From Desmonostoc geniculatum HA4340-LM1 (lineage in GTDB: Bacteria > Cyanobacteriota > Cyanobacteriia > Cyanobacteriales > Nostocaceae), in contig JAHHHB010000048.1 of NCBI GenBank assembly GCA_019359545.1, positions 1 through 50,028 on the forward strand: a stretch of 50,028 nucleotides of DNA. Reading direction: 5' to 3'. Of the stretch, positions 42,110-50,028 are shown piece by piece; the stretch's first letter is position 1; each line of letters starts with the position of its first letter. Made by a program: the position numbers and the translations under genes. Under the pieces are notes generated by a model that had not been told where the DNA came from, made no database searches, and worked only from the letters and a program-made list of their open reading frames with translations.

Positions 42110-43633
42110 GTGAAAATGACAGATTTTGTAACCGATACCCAGCTAATTAATATCGATTTAAATTCAGTTGCGAAGACTGAGGTAGCGATGCCTGCGGGGC
42201 GCTGCGCCTATGCAGATGTCGAAAATAGACTTGTGGCAAAAAGCAGTTGTGCAAAAGGTGGAAACAGGGAAAATTATTTTTTTGCCTCTAGTTGTTTGAG
42301 GAGTTTATTAATACCCTGTTTGGTAGGCATAGGACTACTAACAGCAAGCTGCGGATCGCTGCCCAAGGAATCAGCTGAGGCACAATCTCAGAGTCCTGGT
42401 GGACGGGCACAGGGTGGTGGTGGAACACCTGTAGATGTGGCGATCGCTCGAACAGACTTATTGCAAACACAACCAGAATACACAGGTAATACAACACCCT
42501 TTCGGATTGTGTCAGTGCGATCGCAAGTTGAAGCACGGCTGTTGGCTTTGAATCTAGATGTCGGCGACACAGTTACCCAAGGGCAGAACGTCGGGCAATT
42601 AGATGATGCCATACTTTTGACTGAATTAAAGCAAGCAGAAGCAGAACTAGCAGCCTTAAAATCAGAAGTAGCCAGGGCAACCAATCAGGTAAGTAATGCC
42701 CGTGCTGACGTGGAACGGGCGAGGCTAGAAGTGGTACAAGCCCAGGCAGACTCAAAACGGCAACAGGATCTATTTAAAGCTGGAGCGATCGCTCAACAAG
42801 CTGCTGAACAAGCGCGTACCCAGGCACAAACAGCCGCTCAGGCATTGCGGGCAGCTCAAGAGCAGGTTCGTACAGAACAACAAGCCGTGGCAGCTGCTCA
42901 AGGCAGAGTGTTGGCACAACAGGCTTTGGTTGCCCAAACCAAAGAACGCAGATCTTACGCTCGATTGACATCGCCCATTACTGGCGTAGTTACAGAAAAA
43001 GTCACAGAACCAGGTAATCTTCTCCAACCAGGTAATGAAGTCTTAAAAATTGGCGACTTTAACCGTGTGAAAGTCGTCGTCCAAGTTTCCGAATTAGAAC
43101 TGGCACAAATTCAGGTTGGACAATCTGTAAAAGTCCGCTTAGATGCTTTCCCCACTGAAACATTAATTGGCAGAGTGACCCGGATTTCCCCAGCCGCCGA
43201 TGCTACCGCTCGCTTGATACCTGTAGAAGTAGTAATTCCCAACAGTGACGGCAAAATTGGCAGTGGACTACTGGCGCGAGTCAATTTTGAAAGCCAAACA
43301 ACACAGCGGGTAGTAGTGCCGCAAACAGCTATCCAAAAACAAGCTCTTCAGCAGAAAAGCAACAGAGCAAACAGAGAAAACCAAAGTGGAACCCTATTTG
43401 TTCTCAGTGATGCAGAAGGCAAGGCAAAAGTAGCGGCGCGTGCTGTCACCTTAGGAAAAAGAGCTGATGGCAAAGTGGAAATTTTATCTGGCTTGCAAGC
43501 TGGTGAACGCTATGTTGTTCGCAGTGATCAAACTTTAAAAGATGGAGACCCTGTACGTTTATCGATTCTTTCTGAAACAACAGAGTCAACCCCTGCGGGG
43601 AATTCAAAATTAAAAATTCAAAACTCCAAATGA
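42110..43633 (+). CDS. RND efflux periplasmic adaptor, lipoprotein
   Basis: The adaptor (membrane fusion protein) links the inner-membrane RND pump to an outer-membrane channel. The lipid signal is LLIPCLVGIGLLTASCGS, with a cysteine lipobox at about residue 81. This leaves an unusually long leader of about 80 residues. The barrel-lipoyl part (VRSQVEARLLALNLDVGDTV), a long coiled coil (about residues 175-285, AELAALKSEVARATNQV) and the second barrel (YARLTSPITGVVTEKV) follow. Residues about 25-35 (VAMPAGRCAYA) are encoded by a small dispersed repeat. GTG 42110 and ATG 42116 are both possible; a true start nearer the lipobox would remove the repeat. It precedes the pump gene by 48 nt; no TolC gene follows. 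Confidence 0.88.
   Translation: MKMTDFVTDTQLINIDLNSVAKTEVAMPAGRCAYADVENRLVAKSSCAKGGNRENYFFASSCLRSLLIPCLVGIGLLTASCGSLPKESAEAQSQSPGGRAQGGGGTPVDVAIARTDLLQTQPEYTGNTTPFRIVSVRSQVEARLLALNLDVGDTVTQGQNVGQLDDAILLTELKQAEAELAALKSEVARATNQVSNARADVERARLEVVQAQADSKRQQDLFKAGAIAQQAAEQARTQAQTAAQALRAAQEQVRTEQQAVAAAQGRVLAQQALVAQTKERRSYARLTSPITGVVTEKVTEPGNLLQPGNEVLKIGDFNRVKVVVQVSELELAQIQVGQSVKVRLDAFPTETLIGRVTRISPAADATARLIPVEVVIPNSDGKIGSGLLARVNFESQTTQRVVVPQTAIQKQALQQKSNRANRENQSGTLFVLSDAEGKAKVAARAVTLGKRADGKVEILSGLQAGERYVVRSDQTLKDGDPVRLSILSETTESTPAGNSKLKIQNSK
42182..42213 (+). repeat. Small dispersed repeat in the adaptor leader
   Basis: GTAGCGATGCCTGCGGGGCG followed by CTGCGCCTATGC. It shares the GGGGCGCTGCGCCTA-type core with other Nostocales small repeats, here within the open frame of the adaptor. 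Confidence 0.65.
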
Positions 43634-43681
43634 CATTTTGAATTTTAATTTTGTACTTTTAATTGAAGTGAGGCCATAGTC

Positions 43682-46600
43682 ATGCAGCAAGTAAAGAATG
43701 GGGACGGATTTAGTATCAGCGCCATATCAATCCGCCAGCACATCGGCACACTCATGCTTACACTGGCAGTAATCGTCATGGGTGTATTTTTTGTCGTTAA
43801 GTTACCCGTAGATTTGCTACCGTCAATTACTTATCCCCGAATTGGTGTGCGTTTACAAGCGCCTGGAGTTTCCCCTGAGGTAGCGGTTGATGAAGTCACC
43901 AAGCCCCTGGAAGAAGCCTTTAGTGCTACTGAGGGCGTAATCCAGATTTTTTCCCAAACTCGTGAGGGGCAGGTCAATTTGGATCTGTACTTTGAACCGG
44001 GAGGGAATATTGACCAAGCCTTAAATGATGCCACAGCCGCCTTTAATAGAGCTAGAAGCACATTACCGGAGACCATTGAAGAACCGCGCTTGTTCAAAGT
44101 CGATCCTTCCCAGTTACCTGTTTACGAATTGGCATTAACTTCACCCTCCCTAGAAGGTGTTGATTTACGAGTTTTTGCCGAAGAAGAACTAGTGCGCGAA
44201 CTGGGTATTGTAGCCGGAGTAGCAGGGGTAGATGTATCGGGGGGAGTTCAAGAAGAAGTCAGGGTTAATATCGATCTCGATCGCTTGCAAGCTTTGGGTG
44301 TAGGTTTAACCGATGTCCTCGATCAACTCAGAGACCGCAACATAGATATCTCTGGTGGTCGGATTTTGGGGCAGAATTCTGAACCATTAACGCGTACCGT
44401 TGGGCGTTTCCAAAATGCCAATGAAATTAGCAATCTTTCTTTTGAAGTCTCCTCCCCTACTTCTTCCCCAGTCCCCAGTTCCCAGTCCCCAGTCCCCAAC
44501 CGCCGCGTCTATCTGCGCGACTTTGCCGAAGTCATTGATGGTTCAGAACAGCAACGGATTTTCGTCTTACTCAACGGGGAAGAAGCGATCAAAGTCAGCA
44601 TCCAAAAGCAGCCAGATGCCAACACCATCAACGTTGTCGAGGGTGTGAAAAAACGCTTAGAAGAACTGCGACAATCTGGTGTAATTCCTGAAGGGACGGT
44701 TATTACAGCGACCTTAGATGAGTCTCGGTTTATCAGTAATTCTATCTCCAATGTTACCAGTTCTGGGTTAATCGGCACAGCACTAGCAGCGATCGCCGTT
44801 CTTTTGTTTCTCGGATCTGTGCGGCAAACCTTCATCATCGTTCTAGCCATCCCCTTAGCAACCCTAGCTGCCATCATTTTGATGGGGCTATTTGGCTTAT
44901 CTCTCAACGTTTTTAGTTTGGGTGGCTTGGCGCTGGGTGTGGGGATTGTGGTCGATAACTCCATTGTTATGTTGGAGAACATCGCCGAGGGTGCTGGGAT
45001 GACTCCCGGTAAGGATAATAAAAGCCGCTTGAATTCACAACAACTAATTTCCCAGGCAGAAAAAAGTAGCCAAGAAGTAGAATCAGCTTTAATTGCTTCC
45101 ACTAGTACCAACTTGGTGGCAGTATTACCATTTTTGCTCATTGGTGGGTTTATCGCCCTACTGTTCAATGAGTTAATTCTCACCATCACCTTTTCTGTGG
45201 CGGCTTCGATTTTGATTGCCGTGACTGTTGTGCCGATGTTGGCTTCCCGGATGTTGGCATGGCAATTTTCCAGTAATTTGAGCAAATTTTGGTTTTTACG
45301 CGAGTTCAATAACCGCTTTGATGCTTCCACGAGGGGATACGGGAGTTTTTTAGCTGGGATATTACGCTGGCGATTGGTAACGGTGGCGATCGCTATTATC
45401 CTTTTTGGCGGTGGCAGTTTGTGGATGGCTCCCCAAATTCCCCAAGAAATTCTCCCCCGCATCAACACCGGACAAGCCAACTTCAATGCCCAGTTTCCTC
45501 CCGGTACACCCCTAGAAACTAACCGAAAAGTCATGGTTGCGGTGGATGAGATTATCCGCAACCAACCAGAAACCGAATATGTTTTCTCCACATCTGGTGG
45601 TTCTTTGTTTGGTTCTAATACTAATGCCAATCCTCTACGCAGTACCGCTAATATCACCCTCAAACCAGGTACTGATGTAGAAGCTTATGTAGAAAGAGTT
45701 ACCCAGCAATTTAACAAGCTAAATTTAGCAGGAATTCGCCTGCGGCTTTCCCCTGGTCAAGTGCGGGGTTTGATTCTCAGCAATTCCCCTGTACGTGGTG
45801 CTGATGTTGACGTGATACTCCAGGGAAATGACGTAAATGCTTTAGAAGAAGCTGGTCGTCAGGTATTAGCAGCTTTAGAAGAACAAGTCACCCTAGCCAG
45901 ATTTCGTCCCGATGCCGACGATCGCCAACCAGAAATTCAAATTATTCCTGACTGGGAGCGGGTTTCAGCTTTGGGGTTAACTACTACAGATATTGGACAA
46001 ACAATTCAAACTGCTCTTGAAGGTAGCGTCCCAACTCAATTGCAACGCGGCAACCGTTTAGTAGATGTCCGGGTAAAGTTGAATGAAGAATCGGTGCAAG
46101 CGGCTTCTCAATTAGAGAGGTTGCCTTTGTTCGTGGAGAACAATCGCCAAGTCCGCTTGAGCGATGTTGCCAAAATTGCCGAAGCTCAAGCTCCCGGAGA
46201 AGTTCAGCGAATTAATCAGCGTCAAGTTTTCTTATTGGCTGGTAACTTGACTGAGGGAGCTAGCCTCAGTAACGCCCTAGAACAAGTGAGTACAGTACTA
46301 GAGAGTATGGATTTACCTGATGGCGTTAGTATTTTGCCCAGTTCGGCAGCGGAATCTAATCAGCAACTGCAAAGCTCACTGCAACTATTAGGTGGATTAG
46401 CAAGCTTTTTAGTCTTTGTGGTCATGGCAGTGCAATACAATTCCCTCATTGACCCACTAGTAATTATGTTTACAATTCCCTTGGCATTAGCTGGGGGGAT
46501 TTTCGGGCTATACATTACCAAAACTGCCATTGGGGCGACAGTGATTGTCGGTGCTGTTTTACTTGTGGGGATTGTAGTTAATAATGCCATCATCATGGTG

Positions 46601-46942
46601 GAATTGGCGAATCAAATTCTGGAACGGGAAAAAGTTGACCGCAAAACCGCCATTTTGAAAGCTGCTCCCCAACGCCTGCGACCAGTTTTAATGACAACTA
46701 TTACCACTGTTTTAGGCATGTTCCCCCTAGCATTAGGAATTGGAGAAGGCTCGGAATTTTTGCAACCATTGGGTGTGGTGGTATTCTCTGGGTTGTCTTT
46801 GGCAACAGTGCTGACGTTGTTTATCATCCCTTGTTTTTACACTCTGTTGCACGATTTATTTGGTGGAAAATGGACAAAGCCAGTGTTAATTCTGTTGCGT
46901 GGATTTAAGAAAAGACTGATTTCCATCACTGATAGGGATTAG
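43682..46942 (+). CDS. AcrB-type RND efflux transporter (HAE-1-like)
   Basis: The 1086-aa proton-driven pump moves drugs or metabolites outward. The N-terminal helix (LTLAVIVMGVFFVVKLPVDL) leads to LPSITYPRIGVRLQAPGVSP. TM4 has LGVGIVVDNSIVMLENIAEG: the first AcrB-type Asp is kept and the second is Asn. TM10 has VGIVVNNAIIMVELANQIL, without the AcrB lysine. These variants occur in other HAE pumps, so transport may use a reduced relay. Residues about 256-275 (SSPVPSSQSPVPN) in the porter domain are heptamer repeat in frame. It pairs with the adaptor upstream. Confidence 0.93.
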   Translation: MQQVKNGDGFSISAISIRQHIGTLMLTLAVIVMGVFFVVKLPVDLLPSITYPRIGVRLQAPGVSPEVAVDEVTKPLEEAFSATEGVIQIFSQTREGQVNLDLYFEPGGNIDQALNDATAAFNRARSTLPETIEEPRLFKVDPSQLPVYELALTSPSLEGVDLRVFAEEELVRELGIVAGVAGVDVSGGVQEEVRVNIDLDRLQALGVGLTDVLDQLRDRNIDISGGRILGQNSEPLTRTVGRFQNANEISNLSFEVSSPTSSPVPSSQSPVPNRRVYLRDFAEVIDGSEQQRIFVLLNGEEAIKVSIQKQPDANTINVVEGVKKRLEELRQSGVIPEGTVITATLDESRFISNSISNVTSSGLIGTALAAIAVLLFLGSVRQTFIIVLAIPLATLAAIILMGLFGLSLNVFSLGGLALGVGIVVDNSIVMLENIAEGAGMTPGKDNKSRLNSQQLISQAEKSSQEVESALIASTSTNLVAVLPFLLIGGFIALLFNELILTITFSVAASILIAVTVVPMLASRMLAWQFSSNLSKFWFLREFNNRFDASTRGYGSFLAGILRWRLVTVAIAIILFGGGSLWMAPQIPQEILPRINTGQANFNAQFPPGTPLETNRKVMVAVDEIIRNQPETEYVFSTSGGSLFGSNTNANPLRSTANITLKPGTDVEAYVERVTQQFNKLNLAGIRLRLSPGQVRGLILSNSPVRGADVDVILQGNDVNALEEAGRQVLAALEEQVTLARFRPDADDRQPEIQIIPDWERVSALGLTTTDIGQTIQTALEGSVPTQLQRGNRLVDVRVKLNEESVQAASQLERLPLFVENNRQVRLSDVAKIAEAQAPGEVQRINQRQVFLLAGNLTEGASLSNALEQVSTVLESMDLPDGVSILPSSAAESNQQLQSSLQLLGGLASFLVFVVMAVQYNSLIDPLVIMFTIPLALAGGIFGLYITKTAIGATVIVGAVLLVGIVVNNAIIMVELANQILEREKVDRKTAILKAAPQRLRPVLMTTITTVLGMFPLALGIGEGSEFLQPLGVVVFSGLSLATVLTLFIIPCFYTLLHDLFGGKWTKPVLILLRGFKKRLISITDRD
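44455..44503 (+). repeat. Heptamer repeat inside the RND pump gene
   Basis: CCCCTAC, TTCTTCC, CCAGTCC, CCAGTTC, CCAGTCC, CCAGTCC: a CCCCAGT-type tract with 7-bp period, in frame and without a stop. Confidence 0.8.
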
Positions 46943-47349
46943 GATTAAATTTTTTCCACAGACTGCGCGTTGAAATTTAAATTACGGCAATTTGCAGTAG
47001 GGTAGCACAGCTGTGCTACCCTACAATGATTTAGAAAACCGCTGTAACTCAATGGCATTACTTATTGACAAATGTTTTATTTTCTGATCATGTTATTAAT
47101 GGTCAACACATCTGCTCTAACTTAGATTTTTTATAAAGATTGCGTGAAATTACTAGTAATGGTGATAAAGCAATATGAGAATTGCTTTATAAATCAACCT
47201 ATGGGTAGATATCAAATAAGTAAATAAACATACATTAACTGTTATTTAGGTAGCAAGTAGATAGCAGTTAAACAATGAATCTTAACTGTTTGATTTAACT
47301 CAGGCGGTATACGTAGCATTCTGTCAATCAAATATGAAGAGGACGGGAA
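46943..47349. other. Gap between the efflux operon and the PEP-CTERM gene
   Basis: Besides the palindrome I see AT-rich DNA with no gene. GAGGACGGG at 47339-47347 just before ATG 47350 contains a GAGGA-type ribosome-binding site. Confidence 0.45.
46997..47024. repeat. 28-bp perfect palindrome, copy 2
   Basis: GTAGGGTAGCACAG followed by its complement, 55 nt after the RND stop. It is the same palindrome as at 7108-7133 and could act as the terminator of the operon, though no T-run follows. Confidence 0.85.
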
Positions 47350-48012
47350 ATGACTAAAATAGCAACCAAAATAGCCTTGTCTGTTCTAGGAGCAGCAGGA
47401 ATTAGTTTTTTATCTTTGACACCAGCAAAAGCCGTCATCTTGGTAGAACCCATCGTGACTACTGTAAATGAAGCGATATTGGAAACGAGAACCCCAAGAA
47501 CCCTTGGAGCAGATATTCTACCAGGGCAAATAATAGAGTATGGTGTTCCAGATCGAGCGAATAACTTGCGAAATTCTACAGGAAATGATATAAGCAGCTT
47601 GGTCTTTGACTTACAAACGCTGTTTTATACTAATCCAGATTCTACTCCAGCATTTGATAATGAGCCGGTGCAGTGGGGAGATGTTGATGGAGATGGCAAG
47701 ATTGGTTTCTCTAGTGTTCCTGAACTCAAAGATATCTTTGCAAACGTTACCGTCAAAGACAACATTTTGACTTACAGTGGTGGTGTAATCGCAGATGGAA
47801 CCATATTTTTCAATCGATTTGCTACCCAGCCCAATTTAACTCCAGGTGGTGGAATAATTCCACCAATACCAGAAGATCAAGTGGATAAAGATGGGCCTAT
47901 CAGAGTGGGTGCTTATTACACCGCCATTCCTGAAACAACTAGTGTTTTGGGTGTACTAATGTTTGGTGCTTTGGGTGTAGCTTTAAAAGTAAAGCGATCG
48001 CTACACTGTTAA
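47350..48012 (+). CDS. Secreted protein with a PEP-CTERM-like sorting tail
   Basis: The 220-aa product has a signal peptide (residues 1-32, ending PAKA) and a C-terminal tail of the exosortase type: IPETTSVLGVLMFGALGVAL (PET instead of PEP) followed by the basic KVKRSLHC. Such tails are cut by exosortase, with links to extracellular polysaccharide export. The middle domain (DVDGDGKIGFSSVPELKDIF) is unknown to me. It is convergent with the glycosyltransferase gene, overlapping it by 4 nt. Confidence 0.8.
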   Translation: MTKIATKIALSVLGAAGISFLSLTPAKAVILVEPIVTTVNEAILETRTPRTLGADILPGQIIEYGVPDRANNLRNSTGNDISSLVFDLQTLFYTNPDSTPAFDNEPVQWGDVDGDGKIGFSSVPELKDIFANVTVKDNILTYSGGVIADGTIFFNRFATQPNLTPGGGIIPPIPEDQVDKDGPIRVGAYYTAIPETTSVLGVLMFGALGVALKVKRSLHC

Positions 48013-49061
48013 CGTTTTAACTCATCATACACCGCCAATGTTTCCTGATGAACGCGGGCAACGCTCAACCTTTCTAGGTTTTGATTTGCCCGATATTTCC
48101 ATTCTTGCAGCATATCAGCATTACTCAGTAATTGTACTAAGACTCCAGCCAAAGCCTGACTATCTTTTACTGGTACTAAAAGACCTGCTTGCCCATTATC
48201 CAAAGCTTCGGGAATTCCATCTACCTGAGTACCAACGATCGCAACTCCCACTTCTCTTGCTTCTGAAAGCACCAGAGGACAAGGGTCACGGTGAGAAGCC
48301 AGCACAAATATATCACAAGATTTGAGGTAGCGTTGGGGTTCTGGTTGGAAGCCTTCAAAATGAATGCGTTCTGCTACAGAAGTTGCCCGTGCCTGTGCCT
48401 CAAATAGCTGTTTATCAGGACCATTGCCTACCAAATAAAGATGCACTTGGGGAAAATCTGAAGCGATTTGTTCAACAGCAGCGATTAACTCAGCAATTCC
48501 CTTGCGTTGATACATACCGGCTACGGTGGCGATCGCCGGACGTTGTAACATTAAAGGTTGATAATCGTGTATTTGTCGGTTGCGGGGACTGCCCAGAGTT
48601 CCATTACATACCACCCGTAACTTGTTTTCTGGGACACCGCGTCGTGCCATAGAATCTCGCACAGCCTGACTAACGGCAATTACCCTGTCAGCTAAACCCA
48701 TCAGCACGCTAGCACGCTGAAATTCATTGTGTACTGTGGAAACTAAAGCATAACGGTTTTGAAAAAGGCGTGCTAGTAAGACTCCCGTCATCATGTGTGC
48801 ATGAACGATATCGGGTTGGAATGCTGCTGCTAGCGATCGGTAACCAATAGCTGCTTTAATCATACTTATTGGTTTGCGAGTTTGGTTTAGTTCGTAATGT
48901 TTAACACCAAACTTTTTGAGTAATACCTCGTATTCACCACCACCAGAAATAACCGCTACCTCATGACCAGATTTTGCCTGTAAACAAGCCAAATCCACAG
49001 CCACATTCACAATCCCGTTACCTATTTCTTGAACGTGATTCAAAATATGTATAATTCGCAT
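48009..49061 (-). CDS. Family 4 glycosyltransferase
   Basis: From ATG 49061 (MRIIHILNHVQEIGNGIVNV) it is 350 aa; an in-frame extension to 49115 has no support. The GT-B fold is marked by PDIVHAHMMTGVLLARLF, IAVSQAVRDSMARRGVPENK, and the C-terminal VAGMYQRKGIAELIAAVE, FEGFQPEPQRYLKSCDIFVLAS and LSEAREVGVAIVGTQVDGIPEAL, the last with the E-x7-E nucleotide-sugar region. Sugar and acceptor are unknown. The neighbouring PEP-CTERM gene hints at surface polysaccharide, by association only. Confidence 0.9.
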   Translation of the reverse strand: MRIIHILNHVQEIGNGIVNVAVDLACLQAKSGHEVAVISGGGEYEVLLKKFGVKHYELNQTRKPISMIKAAIGYRSLAAAFQPDIVHAHMMTGVLLARLFQNRYALVSTVHNEFQRASVLMGLADRVIAVSQAVRDSMARRGVPENKLRVVCNGTLGSPRNRQIHDYQPLMLQRPAIATVAGMYQRKGIAELIAAVEQIASDFPQVHLYLVGNGPDKQLFEAQARATSVAERIHFEGFQPEPQRYLKSCDIFVLASHRDPCPLVLSEAREVGVAIVGTQVDGIPEALDNGQAGLLVPVKDSQALAGVLVQLLSNADMLQEWKYRANQNLERLSVARVHQETLAVYDELKR

Positions 49062-49507
49062 AATGTTGAGATATGTATAAAAAATTAAGATAAGTAACTG
49101 AGTAGACAAAGACACAATTATTGAGTTTTTAAAGACAACTCAAAATTAGTCAGTAGTGTGTAAAATTAACAAATTACTACTGACCAATAGTGCTTTTCAT
49201 CAGCTACTTAGCTTTAAAGACTTATTCAGTAACGGCTTAATAAATCGGGATAAAAGAAGATAAGAATTAGGTAAACTCTTGGTGATACCGTTTCCAAAAA
49301 ATATCGCGCTGTGCCAGTTGCGTAAGTTCTGTTAAAGCTAACACCAGAGAACTAGAAGAACTGCGAAAATGGGCGCGTTCTGGAGGTGCAACATGGGCTG
49401 CACCAGAAACCGAAGCTTGCGGTAGAAGTCGCGATCGCTCTGTCACCTTTCATTCAACCAGTGAAAATTCGCACAGCGACATCATCAGTCTGACTTTGCG
49501 TATTTTA
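49062..49507. other. Intergenic region with a possible gene remnant
   Basis: The plus strand at about 49340-49480 has short runs that look coding (LEELRKWARSGGATWAAPE; then in a shifted frame LAVEVAIALSPFIQPVKIRT), without start or continuity. It may be a relic of a small gene. No promoter or RNA gene is seen. Confidence 0.3.
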
Positions 49508-49939
49508 CTAAGGTTCTTGAGCAAGGGCTAGGACACGCTGATATAGCTGGGGGCTGACGCGAAAACCAGCCTGGTTGATCAAAGCATCCATAACAGGTTG
49601 AACCTGGGGAATGAGGCTTCTTTGTTTGGCAACAAGCAGAATACCCAGAATACCAATGATAGGTAGCCCAAGCCGAGCTGCCTCTTGCCGTCCCAGGCGT
49701 TCATCAATGAGCAGATCATCGACTTGTAGCTCAAGCGCCAAGGCTATAGCATTCGCTTCTCCGGCATCAAGTCCCCCTTCTTGTTGCAGTTGGTCAGCAA
49801 GTTGAGAGGTGGTGAGGGATTGGGTTTGAATCCAGCCCAGTTGGAGAATAGCTGAAATTGTGGGATTGCTGGTGGCTGCTAGTTCGCTGGCAACAACAGC
49901 AGGATTGACTCTCACCGGGCTAAAGCCACGGTGATTCAA
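49508..49939 (-). pseudogene. DUF3368 PIN-domain toxin lacking its N-terminus
   Basis: DUF3368 proteins are PIN-type RNase toxins. The C-terminal two thirds are clear: VNPAVVASELAATSNPTISA, GGLDAGEANAIALALELQVD, LLIDERLGRQEAARLGLPII, and the tail LINQAGFRVSPQLYQRVLAL. The first about 40 residues, with SDTSP and the first catalytic Asp, are absent. In their place the frame reads NHRGFSPVR, which is translated dispersed repeat (49915-49960). No ATG opens the frame, so it is a remnant. No DUF433 or UPF0175 partner is seen beside it. Confidence 0.75.
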
Positions 49940-49979
49940 ACTGATGCTACGAACGAGGCTAAAGCCATCGTTCTCCGCT
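49906..49979. repeat. GGCTAAAGCCA-type dispersed repeat at the broken toxin end
   Basis: GGGCTAAAGCCACGGTGATT (49918-49937) and AACGAGGCTAAAGCCATCGT (49951-49970) are two units of a dispersed GGCTAAAGCC repeat. A related hairpin occurs at 34680-34689 after lysS. It replaces the start of the DUF3368 gene. Confidence 0.6.
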
Positions 49980-50028
49980 TTTTACAGTTATTCTTCCAGA
50001 GAAGAACTCTCTGTGGGACAGTCAAAAG

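Noticed and set aside
44509..45663. 384-residue open frame on the minus strand opposite the RND pump
   Set aside because: It is fully antisense to a gene with clear RND motifs, and its composition (Arg, Ser, Thr, Pro rich) is that of a shadow frame.

Overview
The window is chromosomal DNA of a filamentous, Nostocales-type cyanobacterium (Nostoc, Anabaena or Calothrix relatives). Three things point there. Genes are cyanobacterial or photosynthetic: ndhH, a CCB2/CCB4-type cytochrome b6 assembly factor, DUF3155, DUF3611, DUF2839, DUF3598, a glycine-rich RRM protein and a Hik2-like kinase. The octamer GCGATCGC (HIP1) is scattered throughout. Intergenic gaps are full of short tandem heptamers (GTCATTA/G, CCCAATG, GGGGAGT, TTAGGAG, TTCAGAA), the STRR repeats typical of heterocystous cyanobacteria. 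No rRNA, tRNA or CRISPR array was found.

Layout. 1-3.2 kb: the start of a possible transposase, a 233-bp inverted-repeat element, ndhH with its terminator, divergent rsmH, and a 135-bp MITE with target duplications. 3.2-9.1 kb: sbcC, a ruined DUF433/DUF5615 toxin-antitoxin pair, small mobile repeats, and a methyltransferase between two near-identical 26-bp direct repeats. 9.8-12.2 kb: two secreted paralogues, one with SLH domains and one without. 12.3-17 kb: a Hik2-like kinase, DUF3155, PadR plus CCB2/CCB4, DUF3611. 17-25.5 kb: housekeeping genes serS, rseP, nth, rpsN, aat, ftsX and def, with unknown small genes and two HicB-type remnants among them.

25.8-30 kb: a PD-(D/E)XK Fe-S nuclease, a GNAT enzyme and recJ, whose reading frame carries two families of genomic repeats. 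30-34.6 kb: a small-protein/aspartic-protease gene pair, a geranylgeranyl-reductase-family enzyme, a CHAT gene that has lost its catalytic end, and an apparently intact HigBA-like toxin-antitoxin operon. 34.7-41.4 kb: lysS with a KTSC tail, a Uma2 pseudogene, a small exported protein, an M48 protease, a DinG-like protein with degraded ATPase motifs, DUF2839 and an RNA-binding protein. 42-47 kb: a two-gene RND efflux operon, both genes carrying genomic repeats in frame. 47.3-50 kb: a PEP-CTERM-type secreted protein, a GT4 glycosyltransferase and a DUF3368 PIN toxin lacking its first part.

How it fits together. Core genes (translation, protein maturation, DNA repair, photosynthetic electron transport) form short units separated by repeat tracts. 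Accessory genes are mostly decayed: at least five toxin-antitoxin, CHAT or Uma2 loci are broken by stops, deletions or repeat insertions. The most unusual signal is how often dispersed repeats have entered reading frames without closing them (recJ twice, the RND pump, its adaptor, and 5' ends of other genes). No single large unknown system is evident. The best candidates for undescribed biology are the small-protein/aspartic-protease pair, the HigBA-like module with a long antitoxin, and the motif-degraded DinG-like protein.
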